From assembly GCF_000233955.1 (NCBI RefSeq), contig NZ_JH376581.1, positions 91,404 to 155,403 on the forward strand: a stretch of 64,000 bases of DNA, in the 5' to 3' direction. The translations under genes were made by a program, and so were the position numbers. Position 1 is the first letter of the stretch, and each line of letters starts with the position of its first letter. The stretch is from Paraprevotella clara YIT 11840. Lineage in GTDB: Bacteria > Bacteroidota > Bacteroidia > Bacteroidales > Bacteroidaceae. Below the pieces are notes generated by a model. The model ran no database searches, had not been told where the DNA came from, and saw only the letters and a program-made list of their open reading frames with translations. Positions 8,328 to 15,582 of this stretch are shown in pieces.

Positions 8328-8770
8328 CCTTTATACAGTTTTTTAATGACGTAAGTCACCACCCCCCAAACCCTGAAATCATTTTCTCCCGTAATCTTTA
8401 TCGGTTGGAACTCTTCATTGGCGGGAAGCAGCCAAGCGCAACGGTTTGCCGCATCGATCCGGAACTGTTTGAGGGTGAACTCCCCGTCGATACAAGCCAC
8501 CACATAGTCTCCCGTCCGGGCCTCAAGAGACTTGTCCACCACCACAAGGTCGCCATCCTCGATGCCGGCACCAGACATGGAATGACCGGACACCCGGGCA
8601 TAGAACGTCGTCTCCCGATGTCGCACCAACTCCTTATTCAAGTCGATGCCGCCCGACATGTAATCCTGCGCCGGAGAGGGAAATCCGGCTCTTACCCCCT
8701 CCTCGGAATAAGGAAGAGCCCGTGGTACCGACAAGTCGACCGGACTTATTTTTAGTTTCATCTCATCCAT
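8324..8770 (-). CDS. umuD: UmuD-like S24 peptidase, polymerase V accessory subunit
   Basis: From the ATG at 8770 the protein has 148 aa. It shows the self-cleavage site in EGVRAGFPSPAQDY (A28-G29), the nucleophile serine in SGHSMSGAGIEDGD (S64) and the general-base lysine in EFTLKQF (K101), as in UmuD and LexA. RecA-stimulated self-cleavage yields UmuD', which joins UmuC. The frame stays open to 8788, but that upstream start would lie before the promoter box at 8775-8782, so 8770 or 8761 (MKLKISP) is more likely. It overlaps umuC by 4 bp. Confidence 0.92.
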   Translation of the reverse strand: MDEMKLKISPVDLSVPRALPYSEEGVRAGFPSPAQDYMSGGIDLNKELVRHRETTFYARVSGHSMSGAGIEDGDLVVVDKSLEARTGDYVVACIDGEFTLKQFRIDAANRCAWLLPANEEFQPIKITGENDFRVWGVVTYVIKKLYKG

Positions 8771-8774
8771 ACGG

Positions 8775-8782
8775 CAAAGATA
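8775..8782 (-). promoter_or_regulatory. Promoter -7 box of umuDC, almost touching the start codon
   Basis: Reverse strand reads TATCTTTG (TAnnTTTG). Transcription would start near 8765-8770, so the mRNA would begin at or just before the candidate ATGs at 8770 and 8761, giving a very short or absent leader. No obvious -33 TTTG and no recognised SOS operator is seen. Confidence 0.4.
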
Positions 8783-8804
8783 CGACAAAAAAGGCTGCTT
8801 TTAG

Positions 8805-11429
8805 CTATTCGGGAATGACTTCCTGCATGTAGATGGCGGCCAGACTCCATGTGGCCGCATCGTTAGTACACACCACGGGATTCTCGTCCACCGGTGCTGG
8901 AACTTCGGGCACCTCCACACGACGCACCGTGAAAGGTTTGTCATTGTGCCACACGTGCCACAATTCATCCCAAGCCTCGGCAGCCAGTTCCCTGTTCCCC
9001 GTTTTAACAGCGGCATAAGCCGTAAGGCGCGTCACAGGGAAAGGATTGTGCGTAATCGTGCGCGCCTTCTCCTTGTATTCCCTGGCAAAGGTGAGCCACG
9101 TGCGGTTCCATTCCGGCAAGTCTATCATTTCCATCAGCTCGTTCATCACTTGGAAACCGCCCATGATGGTAATCAAATGTTCAGTGCGCTGTAAATCGGG
9201 GTCTCCCTCGTAGCTCAACACACCCGTGGCAGGGTCGAAGCCCAATACGCCCGGCCCAGTAAAGATGCCGTAGGGCAAGGCCGCGATGCTTTTCATGCCA
9301 GCAATGATTTTGTCGCGGTAAGTCGTGTTGCCCGTCCGTTCCCATTCCGTCATCCAGTTTCCGACGTAAGCCAACCAGTCGGGCCCGACGCGCAGACGTG
9401 CCGGTGCCGTACAGGGATACTTCTCACGCGGCAGAGCCAGCCTCATCGGATCGATGTCGTAAAGTTTCTGTTCGGCATCGCGCACTTCTGTCATCAGGTC
9501 ACCGCTGCGCTCGTCCGTGGTCAGATAATAATAGAAACGGTTCCACGCCGCTTGGCTGATGCGCGCCTCCTTCGCTCCACAGCCCCAATGGCTCACGTTG
9601 TGACGCGACCCCAATCCGGCAAAAGGTCCGAGATGGTACACGTCGCATTCCGTCGTGTGGCGGCTCATGGCCACTGCCATCCGCCAAAGGTCGGCGCGGC
9701 CGGTGCGCAGGAAACTGTACCACAACCACATATTGGAGGCCAGTTCCGTGTTGTCCCATGCGTACCCGCCCACGTCATACCGCCATGTATGACGCACGGA
9801 ATCGTAAGTGTGCATAAAGTCGCCGTAGTTCCAGAAACCGTACCAGCGATGCTGATCGACAGCCTTCACGTAATAGTCCAAATAGTCTTCCAGACGGTCC
9901 TCCACCCGTGCCCGCTTCGGGTTGCTCCGGTCGGGCAGGCTCCACACCCCGAAGGCATGCTTGGCGTGGAGGTATTCCGGTGTGCACAACAAGGGGGCGT
10001 CTTCGGCTAACATGGCCGCCGTCCGGGCTACCGTCTCCTTTCCCCCATAAGCCACAGACGGAACGAGAGTCAGCGTGTGAGTACGCGCTACGCCGTAGGG
10101 CGTGCTCATCCCTTCCTGCACGTCCTCATAACTGGCCTCCAAATCGTGCGCCACATCGTCGTAATGACGCAAGTCCATCGGTTCCGCATCGGGACTCCAC
10201 ATCCATACGGTCAGATGGGCATTCCGGGCAGCAGCATTGTCCACCTGCAAAGCCGTGGGATAGGATTGCCAAAAATCTTTCAGAGCCACGCCCAATCCGC
10301 CGCTTACGTCTCCGGCAAATACATAACCCGGCGCACGGGTTCCCGAGAAAGTCCCTATCCACGGACGGTCGGCATGCGTACGTTTACGGATAGAAAAAGC
10401 GTCGGCCGTCGTCTGGCTCAAACGGAAACCGTTCCACACCGCCCAATGGTCGAGAAGATGACGGTTCTTGGTATCGAACTTCTCGTAGGCCGGTATGCGT
10501 TCGCCACGCATCTGCCTCCCCTGCCAACCTTTGTCCCCGTCCAATGTCAGGATGCGCCTCCCGTTCAAAGGCTGCACCGGTTCCGCCCATACCCCGCCAT
10601 CGGCTGTAGCAAAGGCCACGTGGCGGTTATAGACCTCCTCGCGCATGGGAACCTCGAAACGGATACCCAAGCTACGGATGAAATCACGGTCCATATCGCC
10701 GTCGAACACAAAGGAATGTACCATCTTGATTTGTTCGCTCCCGGCATAAAAATAAAAGCGTACGGTGAACGGAAGCCATTTTCGTCCCGTGGCATCGTTC
10801 GCATAACGGCCTTCTATCCGCACCAATGCCCGGACATCCCCCGCACGTTCCACCGTGACGCGTTCCACTTGTCCGCGATAGTCGGTAAAATGCAGTACCG
10901 CCTCTCCTCCAGCCGACGGATGGTCCTGCGTGGAGCACAGCAAAGCAGCCTGTCCGCCTACCGTTCTCCCTTCGCAACGGAGGCTGTCGAGCAGACAACT
11001 GCCCCGTTTGGGAACATAAGCCTCCACCTTGCCTGTGGACACCCGGAAGAAAGAGCCAGCCTCGTCCACCCGTACTTTTGCCCCGGAACGGTTTTCCGCT
11101 TTATGCTTTTTTCCGGCGGTCTCGAAACGGACGCCCTCCGCCTCTCCGGGCACCACCGCAGCCACTCCGAGCCACTTGACTGACCCATCCGGCCAATAAG
11201 CCAACGGCCAACAGTCCGACGGGATGTCCGCGCCGTCCCAGTCATTTAACACCACCCGGCCGTCGGCCTCCAGTTCCCCTTTCAGGAACGGAATGCCCAA
11301 ACTGACCGGACAATCCGTCGGAGGGCGCGTACCGACCCAACGCAAGTCGCCCGACACGCCGTTTTTACCATAAAGTCCCATGGAAAGCATGGACAGCCCC
11401 ATGCACAAAATTGAAATCAGGTTTTTCAT
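8805..11429 (-). CDS. Exo-rhamnogalacturonan lyase-like protein (YetA / PcRGLX-like, PL26-type)
   Basis: About 874 aa from the ATG at 11429 (MKNLISILCMG signal peptide); an upstream ATG at 11453 only adds a charged tail. The N-terminal RIFT-barrel-like part (VGTRPPTDCPVSLGIPF, DWDGADIPSDCWPLAYWPDGSVKWLG) and the central (alpha/alpha)-type region with WRYDVGGYAWDNTELASNMWL and HNVSHWGCGAKEARIS are typical of the YetA/PcRGLX family. Family members split rhamnogalacturonan by beta-elimination. It is divergent from a GH105 gene, which hydrolyses the unsaturated galacturonyl product, supporting a shared pathway. The enzyme is probably periplasmic. There is no SusC/SusD pair next to it. Confidence 0.85.
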   Translation of the reverse strand: MKNLISILCMGLSMLSMGLYGKNGVSGDLRWVGTRPPTDCPVSLGIPFLKGELEADGRVVLNDWDGADIPSDCWPLAYWPDGSVKWLGVAAVVPGEAEGVRFETAGKKHKAENRSGAKVRVDEAGSFFRVSTGKVEAYVPKRGSCLLDSLRCEGRTVGGQAALLCSTQDHPSAGGEAVLHFTDYRGQVERVTVERAGDVRALVRIEGRYANDATGRKWLPFTVRFYFYAGSEQIKMVHSFVFDGDMDRDFIRSLGIRFEVPMREEVYNRHVAFATADGGVWAEPVQPLNGRRILTLDGDKGWQGRQMRGERIPAYEKFDTKNRHLLDHWAVWNGFRLSQTTADAFSIRKRTHADRPWIGTFSGTRAPGYVFAGDVSGGLGVALKDFWQSYPTALQVDNAAARNAHLTVWMWSPDAEPMDLRHYDDVAHDLEASYEDVQEGMSTPYGVARTHTLTLVPSVAYGGKETVARTAAMLAEDAPLLCTPEYLHAKHAFGVWSLPDRSNPKRARVEDRLEDYLDYYVKAVDQHRWYGFWNYGDFMHTYDSVRHTWRYDVGGYAWDNTELASNMWLWYSFLRTGRADLWRMAVAMSRHTTECDVYHLGPFAGLGSRHNVSHWGCGAKEARISQAAWNRFYYYLTTDERSGDLMTEVRDAEQKLYDIDPMRLALPREKYPCTAPARLRVGPDWLAYVGNWMTEWERTGNTTYRDKIIAGMKSIAALPYGIFTGPGVLGFDPATGVLSYEGDPDLQRTEHLITIMGGFQVMNELMEMIDLPEWNRTWLTFAREYKEKARTITHNPFPVTRLTAYAAVKTGNRELAAEAWDELWHVWHNDKPFTVRRVEVPEVPAPVDENPVVCTNDAATWSLAAIYMQEVIPE

Positions 11430-11544
11430 GATTTTACGATTATCTACATGCAAAATTCAGCATAACTTCCGTAATATCCAATTTTCCCGGAAAATAAATT
11501 CAAAAAATCTGTGGGATTGCCCTTTCCCGTTATGGATTTATTCC

Positions 11545-11552
11545 TAATTTTG
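11545..11552 (+). promoter_or_regulatory. Promoter -7 box for the GH105/DUF4861 pair
   Basis: TAATTTTG fits TAnnTTTG and lies 70 bp before the GH105 start, in the divergent gap between the PL26-like and GH105 genes. A TTG at 11517-11519 is 25 bp upstream, longer than the usual spacing. Confidence 0.4.
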
Positions 11553-11621
11553 CATTTGGGTTGCTTGTGCCTTTACAGCAAGCCTGCCCTGATTATTAAC
11601 CTGATTTTATAAACGAAACGC

Positions 11622-13043
11622 ATGAAAACCATCTGCAAAACCTGCCTCCTTGCCGCAGGCATCCTGGCCCTCGGTCACTCCGTCACGGCGCAGGAAACCG
11701 AAATCAACGACATGACGACTCCGTTGCACCTGCTCCGACCGGAATACAAAGTACCCTACGGCGACCTGACCGCTGAACAAGTCAAGACGGACATCGACTG
11801 GGTATTCGCCTACATTGAGCAGCATACTCCCGTACGCGTATTGGACGCCAACGGCAAAGAAGTGACCGACTACCGGCACATTCCCCACGGCGCCACACTC
11901 GACCGGGGCGCGTTCCGCATCGGGAGCTATGAATGGGGCGTGACTTATCAGGCATTGCTGGATGCCGCCGAAGTGACGGGAGATGACCGATACAAGGATT
12001 ACGTCGTCCGCCGTTTCAAATTCCTGGCCGAAGTCGCTCCGGGATTCCGCAAGCTTTACGAACAATACAAAGATACCGACGCACAGATGGAACAAATCCT
12101 GCACCCGAAAGCATTGGACGATGCCGGAGCCATGTGTTGTGCCATGATGAAGGCGCGTATCGCCGACCCGTCCTTGCCGCTGTCCGACCTGATAGAAAAT
12201 TATTTCGCTTTCATCGAACACGGACAATACCGCCTGCCCGACGGCACATTCGCACGCCACCGCCCGCAACACAACACCATCTGGTTGGACGACATGTTCA
12301 TGGGAGTCCCTTCTTTGGCTTATCGTGGCATTTATAAAAAGGAGGAATCTACAAGATATTTCAACGAGGCGGCCAAGGTCAGCCGACAGTTCATCGACCG
12401 CATGTTTGTCCCGGAAAAGGGGCTTTACCGTCACGGCTACGTGGAAGGACTGGCGCAGCATCCCACCTTCCATTGGGCACGTGCCAACGGATGGGCCATA
12501 CTGACCAACTGCGAACTGCTCGACGCCCTACCCGAAGACCATCCCGACCGCCCGTTCCTGCTCGAACAACTGCGCCGCCACATCAAGGGGTTGGCGGCTT
12601 ACCAAAGTTCGGAAGGTTTCTGGCATCAGCTTGTGGACCGCAGCGATTCCTACTTAGAAACCTCAGCCACGGCCATTTATGTATATTGCATCGCCCACGC
12701 CATCAACAAAGGATGGATAGAAGGCATCACTTACGGCCCGGTGGCGCAACTCGGATGGCATGCCGTCAGTACGCAAATCAAGGAGGGCGGGCAAGTGGAC
12801 GGTACTTGCGTGGGTACAGGAATGGGATTTGATCCAGCGTTCTACTACTACCGTCCGGCCAACTATCAGGCTGCCCACGGTTACGGTCCCGTCATCTGGG
12901 CCGGCGCAGAAATGATACGTTTGCTCGGCCATTGGTATCCGCGCACGAACGACAGCGGTTTACATTATTATAAGGTGAAACAAACAAACCCTTCTCCGCT
13001 CTTCTACCTCACCGAAGACGGGCAAGGAGAAGCCGTAGAATAA
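11622..13043 (+). CDS. Unsaturated rhamnogalacturonyl hydrolase (GH105)
   Basis: 473 aa with a signal peptide (KTCLLAAGILALGHSVTAQ). The body is a GH88/GH105 (alpha/alpha)6 barrel: DIDWVFAYIEQHTP, RIGSYEWGVTYQALLDA, HNTIWLDDMFMGVPSLAY with the catalytic-type Asp in the LDD segment, HWARANGWAILTNCELLDALP, GFWHQLVDRSDSYLETSATA. These enzymes hydrate the 4,5-double bond of unsaturated galacturonyl ends produced by pectin lyases, which releases the sugar. The DUF4861 gene starts 6 bp after its stop, and the divergent PL26-like lyase would supply its substrate. Confidence 0.93.
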   Translation: MKTICKTCLLAAGILALGHSVTAQETEINDMTTPLHLLRPEYKVPYGDLTAEQVKTDIDWVFAYIEQHTPVRVLDANGKEVTDYRHIPHGATLDRGAFRIGSYEWGVTYQALLDAAEVTGDDRYKDYVVRRFKFLAEVAPGFRKLYEQYKDTDAQMEQILHPKALDDAGAMCCAMMKARIADPSLPLSDLIENYFAFIEHGQYRLPDGTFARHRPQHNTIWLDDMFMGVPSLAYRGIYKKEESTRYFNEAAKVSRQFIDRMFVPEKGLYRHGYVEGLAQHPTFHWARANGWAILTNCELLDALPEDHPDRPFLLEQLRRHIKGLAAYQSSEGFWHQLVDRSDSYLETSATAIYVYCIAHAINKGWIEGITYGPVAQLGWHAVSTQIKEGGQVDGTCVGTGMGFDPAFYYYRPANYQAAHGYGPVIWAGAEMIRLLGHWYPRTNDSGLHYYKVKQTNPSPLFYLTEDGQGEAVE

Positions 13044-13049
13044 ACAGAT

Positions 13050-14276
13050 ATGGCCATGAGACTCCCATTATCAGCCTGGTTCCTGATAGGCTTGTCCTGC
13101 GCAGGAACGGGACAAGCCCGTGAAATCATACGGGAAGTACGCATATCCAATCCCACGAGGATGGCACGCAAAGCCTATCCGGTGGTGGTCGACCTGCACC
13201 GCCACGCCGACGGCCTGCATGTACGGTCTGCCAAAGTCGTCTGCGACGGACGGGAAATCCCTTCGCAAGCGGACGACCTGAACGGCGACTTCCGAGCCGA
13301 CGAACTCGCCTTCACGGCCGACATCCCGGCGCAAGGTGAAGCCGTGTACCACATCACGCTGTCCGATGCGGACGCTCCCCGAAGCTACCCTCGCGAAACA
13401 CGCGCTTACTTGAAACTGCACGACGAGAAAGGAAAGCACCCGGAAGTGAAATCCATCACCTATCCCGGCAATGCCGATCTGTTGGACATGTACAACAGTA
13501 TCTATGGGCACGGTGCGGTTTTCGAAAGCCGGTTGGCAGCGTTCCGCATCTACATGGACAACCGGCAAAGCATCGACCTGTACGGCAAAACCTCCTACCG
13601 GTTGGAGATGGACAGCACCGGATTCTACACCACGCCCGAACAACTGGCACAAGGATACGGTTGTGACATCCTCTGGGCCGGACAGTCTGTGGGCGCAGGT
13701 TCGTTCCGGGGTTACCAAAACGACAAACCCTGCTACATCGACACCGTGGCTTGGCGCAGGCAGACCATCCTGGCCAACGGACCGGTACGTACCGTAGTGG
13801 AAGTAGCCGACGGCGGATGGATATACCACGGACAAACGTTGCACATGACCCAACGCTACACACTCTATACCGGACACCGCGACGTGGAGGTGGACATCCG
13901 CATCGACGGCGCTTCGCCGGATGCGACCTTCTGCACGGGCATACAAAAATTGGAACGCCACTCCACCGGCTTCATGCAGGAAAACGGCCTTTGCGGCAGT
14001 TGGGGGAACAATGTCCCGGAAAAAAGTGCACCGGAACATGACGAATGGGTCGGCCTGGGACTGTATACCGACAAAGCCTGCCGCAAGGAAATAAAAGAAG
14101 ACGAGTTCAATTACCTCACCCTATTAGGTACCGATGCCGACAAGCATATCCGTTACTACATCACCGTGTGTGCCCGGCGTGAAAAAGACGGTTTCAAGAA
14201 CAGCAAAGCATGGTTCGATCACTTGCGTCTGTGGAAAACCGAATTAGACAACCCGTGCACCGTCAGTATCCGATAA
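13050..14276 (+). CDS. DUF4861-family secreted protein
   Basis: 408 aa with a signal peptide (LPLSAWFLIGLSCAGTGQA); the second ATG at 13056 is an equally good start. The DUF4861 pattern is clear: EVRISNPTRMARKAYPVVV, DLNGDFRADELAF, the GHGAVFESRLAAFRIYMDNRQ block and IQKLERHSTGF near the end. The fold is predicted to be a beta-sandwich like that of carbohydrate-active proteins. Its biochemical role is not established to my knowledge. The 6-bp spacing to the GH105 gene makes co-expression almost certain, so a role in breakdown of rhamnogalacturonan side chains or oligomers is a reasonable inference. Confidence 0.85.
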   Translation: MAMRLPLSAWFLIGLSCAGTGQAREIIREVRISNPTRMARKAYPVVVDLHRHADGLHVRSAKVVCDGREIPSQADDLNGDFRADELAFTADIPAQGEAVYHITLSDADAPRSYPRETRAYLKLHDEKGKHPEVKSITYPGNADLLDMYNSIYGHGAVFESRLAAFRIYMDNRQSIDLYGKTSYRLEMDSTGFYTTPEQLAQGYGCDILWAGQSVGAGSFRGYQNDKPCYIDTVAWRRQTILANGPVRTVVEVADGGWIYHGQTLHMTQRYTLYTGHRDVEVDIRIDGASPDATFCTGIQKLERHSTGFMQENGLCGSWGNNVPEKSAPEHDEWVGLGLYTDKACRKEIKEDEFNYLTLLGTDADKHIRYYITVCARREKDGFKNSKAWFDHLRLWKTELDNPCTVSIR

Positions 14277-14301
14277 ACAAAAGGCATACGGAAAAACCGA
14301 A

Positions 14302-14347
14302 ACAATCCCCCGGTTGCACCACTGTGCATTCCGAGGGATTGTCTTTT
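14302..14347 (+). terminator. Terminator between DUF4861 and the beta-helix lipoprotein gene
   Basis: ACAATCCC (14302-14309) pairs with GGGATTGT (14335-14342), with further inner pairs (CGG/CCG), followed on the plus strand by CTTTTAAAAT. It lies between convergent genes and may act in both directions. Confidence 0.6.
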
Positions 14348-14363
14348 AAAATAAAGATATTGC

Positions 14364-15530
14364 TTATTGGACGGCCGTCACCCAAGCGTCATTCAACCAA
14401 GCGAAAGACAAATCACCGGCCACATCGTCCCACGTCGTGGCTATCTGGGCGTTTTCAGCATTGCCTTGTCCAGCGAGGAAATTGGCCGAAAGATATTTTC
14501 CACCCGTCACGTCGTTCTTCAACACGCCTGCAATCTGTACATTTTTCAACACGGAAGTACCGTTGGCCAAAGCATCGTCGGTCTGCGTCGTTTCAATAGT
14601 GAGCGGATTGGGCTTGCCCGCTACCTTCGCGCCGTCGATATTAGCCCGTGTACCGGCACGCAAACGGATGCCGCGCTTGTTCTCGCTGCTGCCGTTGCCC
14701 ACCAAATAAAGGTTGCGCAAAGTGGGGTGAGCCACCGGAGTTGCGTCGAAATTGTCGCCGTTGTTGTCGGCTTCAATCAAACAGTCGCAGGAAGCATCGG
14801 TCTGGTAAGCCACAAGGTTGGTAGCCGTGCCGCTCCAACCTTCTGTCCAGTCGAAACTATCGTCCGTGCAATCCACTACTACGCAATGGTCTACATTCAC
14901 CGTACCGCCAAAGAACTCCAAACCGTCATCGGCACCTACGTAAGTCTGCACATACGACACCTGAGTTCCGGCACCCACACCGTAGAAAGAAATGCCGTTG
15001 GACTCGTGTTCGTCATCCAGAGCAAAACCCGTATATTCCAAACGTATATACTTCAACACACCGGAATTATCATTGGCATCATTGCCGCCATAAGCGGCAT
15101 TACCGATTTCAGAAAAGCCCGAACCCGCATTGGTGGGAGCATAACCGCAGATGTGCAAACCGCCCCAACCACCGGCAGTCTTATTTTCGGCCGTCATCAC
15201 GATAGGATTTTCTACTGTGCCCACTGCATTGATTTTGGCTCCTTGCTCGATCAGGATGTAAATAGGATCTTCGCTGTCGGCTGCCGTTATCTTCACACCT
15301 TCTTCGATGGTAAGTACGGCGGGCGCCTTTACCTGCAACTGACTGGTCAGTTTGTACTCCGTATTGGCCGTGAGGGTCATGTTTTCCGTCACGATGCCGC
15401 CCAGGTTTTCAACACTCGGAGCGGGAGGCGGTGTAGTTCCGTTCTCGTCGTCATTACAAGCCGTAAACACAGCCATAGAAGCGCACAGAGCCATAGCCCA
15501 CGTGGAAACTTTCATGAAATTTGTTTTCAT
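14364..15530 (-). CDS. Surface lipoprotein with right-handed beta-helix fold, partner of the TonB receptor
   Basis: 388 aa. The lipobox is VFTACNDD, giving a lipidated Cys at about residue 25, followed by a Pro-rich linker. The rest is a ladder of short beta strands typical of a parallel beta-helix: LTIEEGVKITA, IYILIEQGAKINAVG, TGFALDDEHESNGISFYGVG, GADDGLEFFGGTVNVDHCVVVDCTDDSFDW. It begins 52 bp after the stop of the TonB-dependent receptor gene on the same strand, so the two form an operon. The gene occupies the place SusD has in glycan loci, so it may be the surface ligand-binding partner (inference). The ligand is unknown. Confidence 0.8.
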   Translation of the reverse strand: MKTNFMKVSTWAMALCASMAVFTACNDDENGTTPPPAPSVENLGGIVTENMTLTANTEYKLTSQLQVKAPAVLTIEEGVKITAADSEDPIYILIEQGAKINAVGTVENPIVMTAENKTAGGWGGLHICGYAPTNAGSGFSEIGNAAYGGNDANDNSGVLKYIRLEYTGFALDDEHESNGISFYGVGAGTQVSYVQTYVGADDGLEFFGGTVNVDHCVVVDCTDDSFDWTEGWSGTATNLVAYQTDASCDCLIEADNNGDNFDATPVAHPTLRNLYLVGNGSSENKRGIRLRAGTRANIDGAKVAGKPNPLTIETTQTDDALANGTSVLKNVQIAGVLKNDVTGGKYLSANFLAGQGNAENAQIATTWDDVAGDLSFAWLNDAWVTAVQ

Positions 15531-15582
15531 CTTTCTCTCTTTTTAAAGTTTTGAATTGAATTAATTTATGCTTTTACTACTT

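Noticed and set aside
7104..8354. 416-codon plus-strand frame opposite umuC
   Set aside because: Exact antisense of umuC with low-complexity, His/Pro/Arg-rich composition; a shadow frame.
10077..11183. 368-codon plus-strand frame opposite the PL26-like gene
   Set aside because: Shadow of the lyase gene in a GC-richer region; no domain recognised.
14367..15554. 395-codon plus-strand frame opposite the beta-helix lipoprotein
   Set aside because: Antisense of a gene with clear lipobox and beta-helix repeats; no recognisable protein features.
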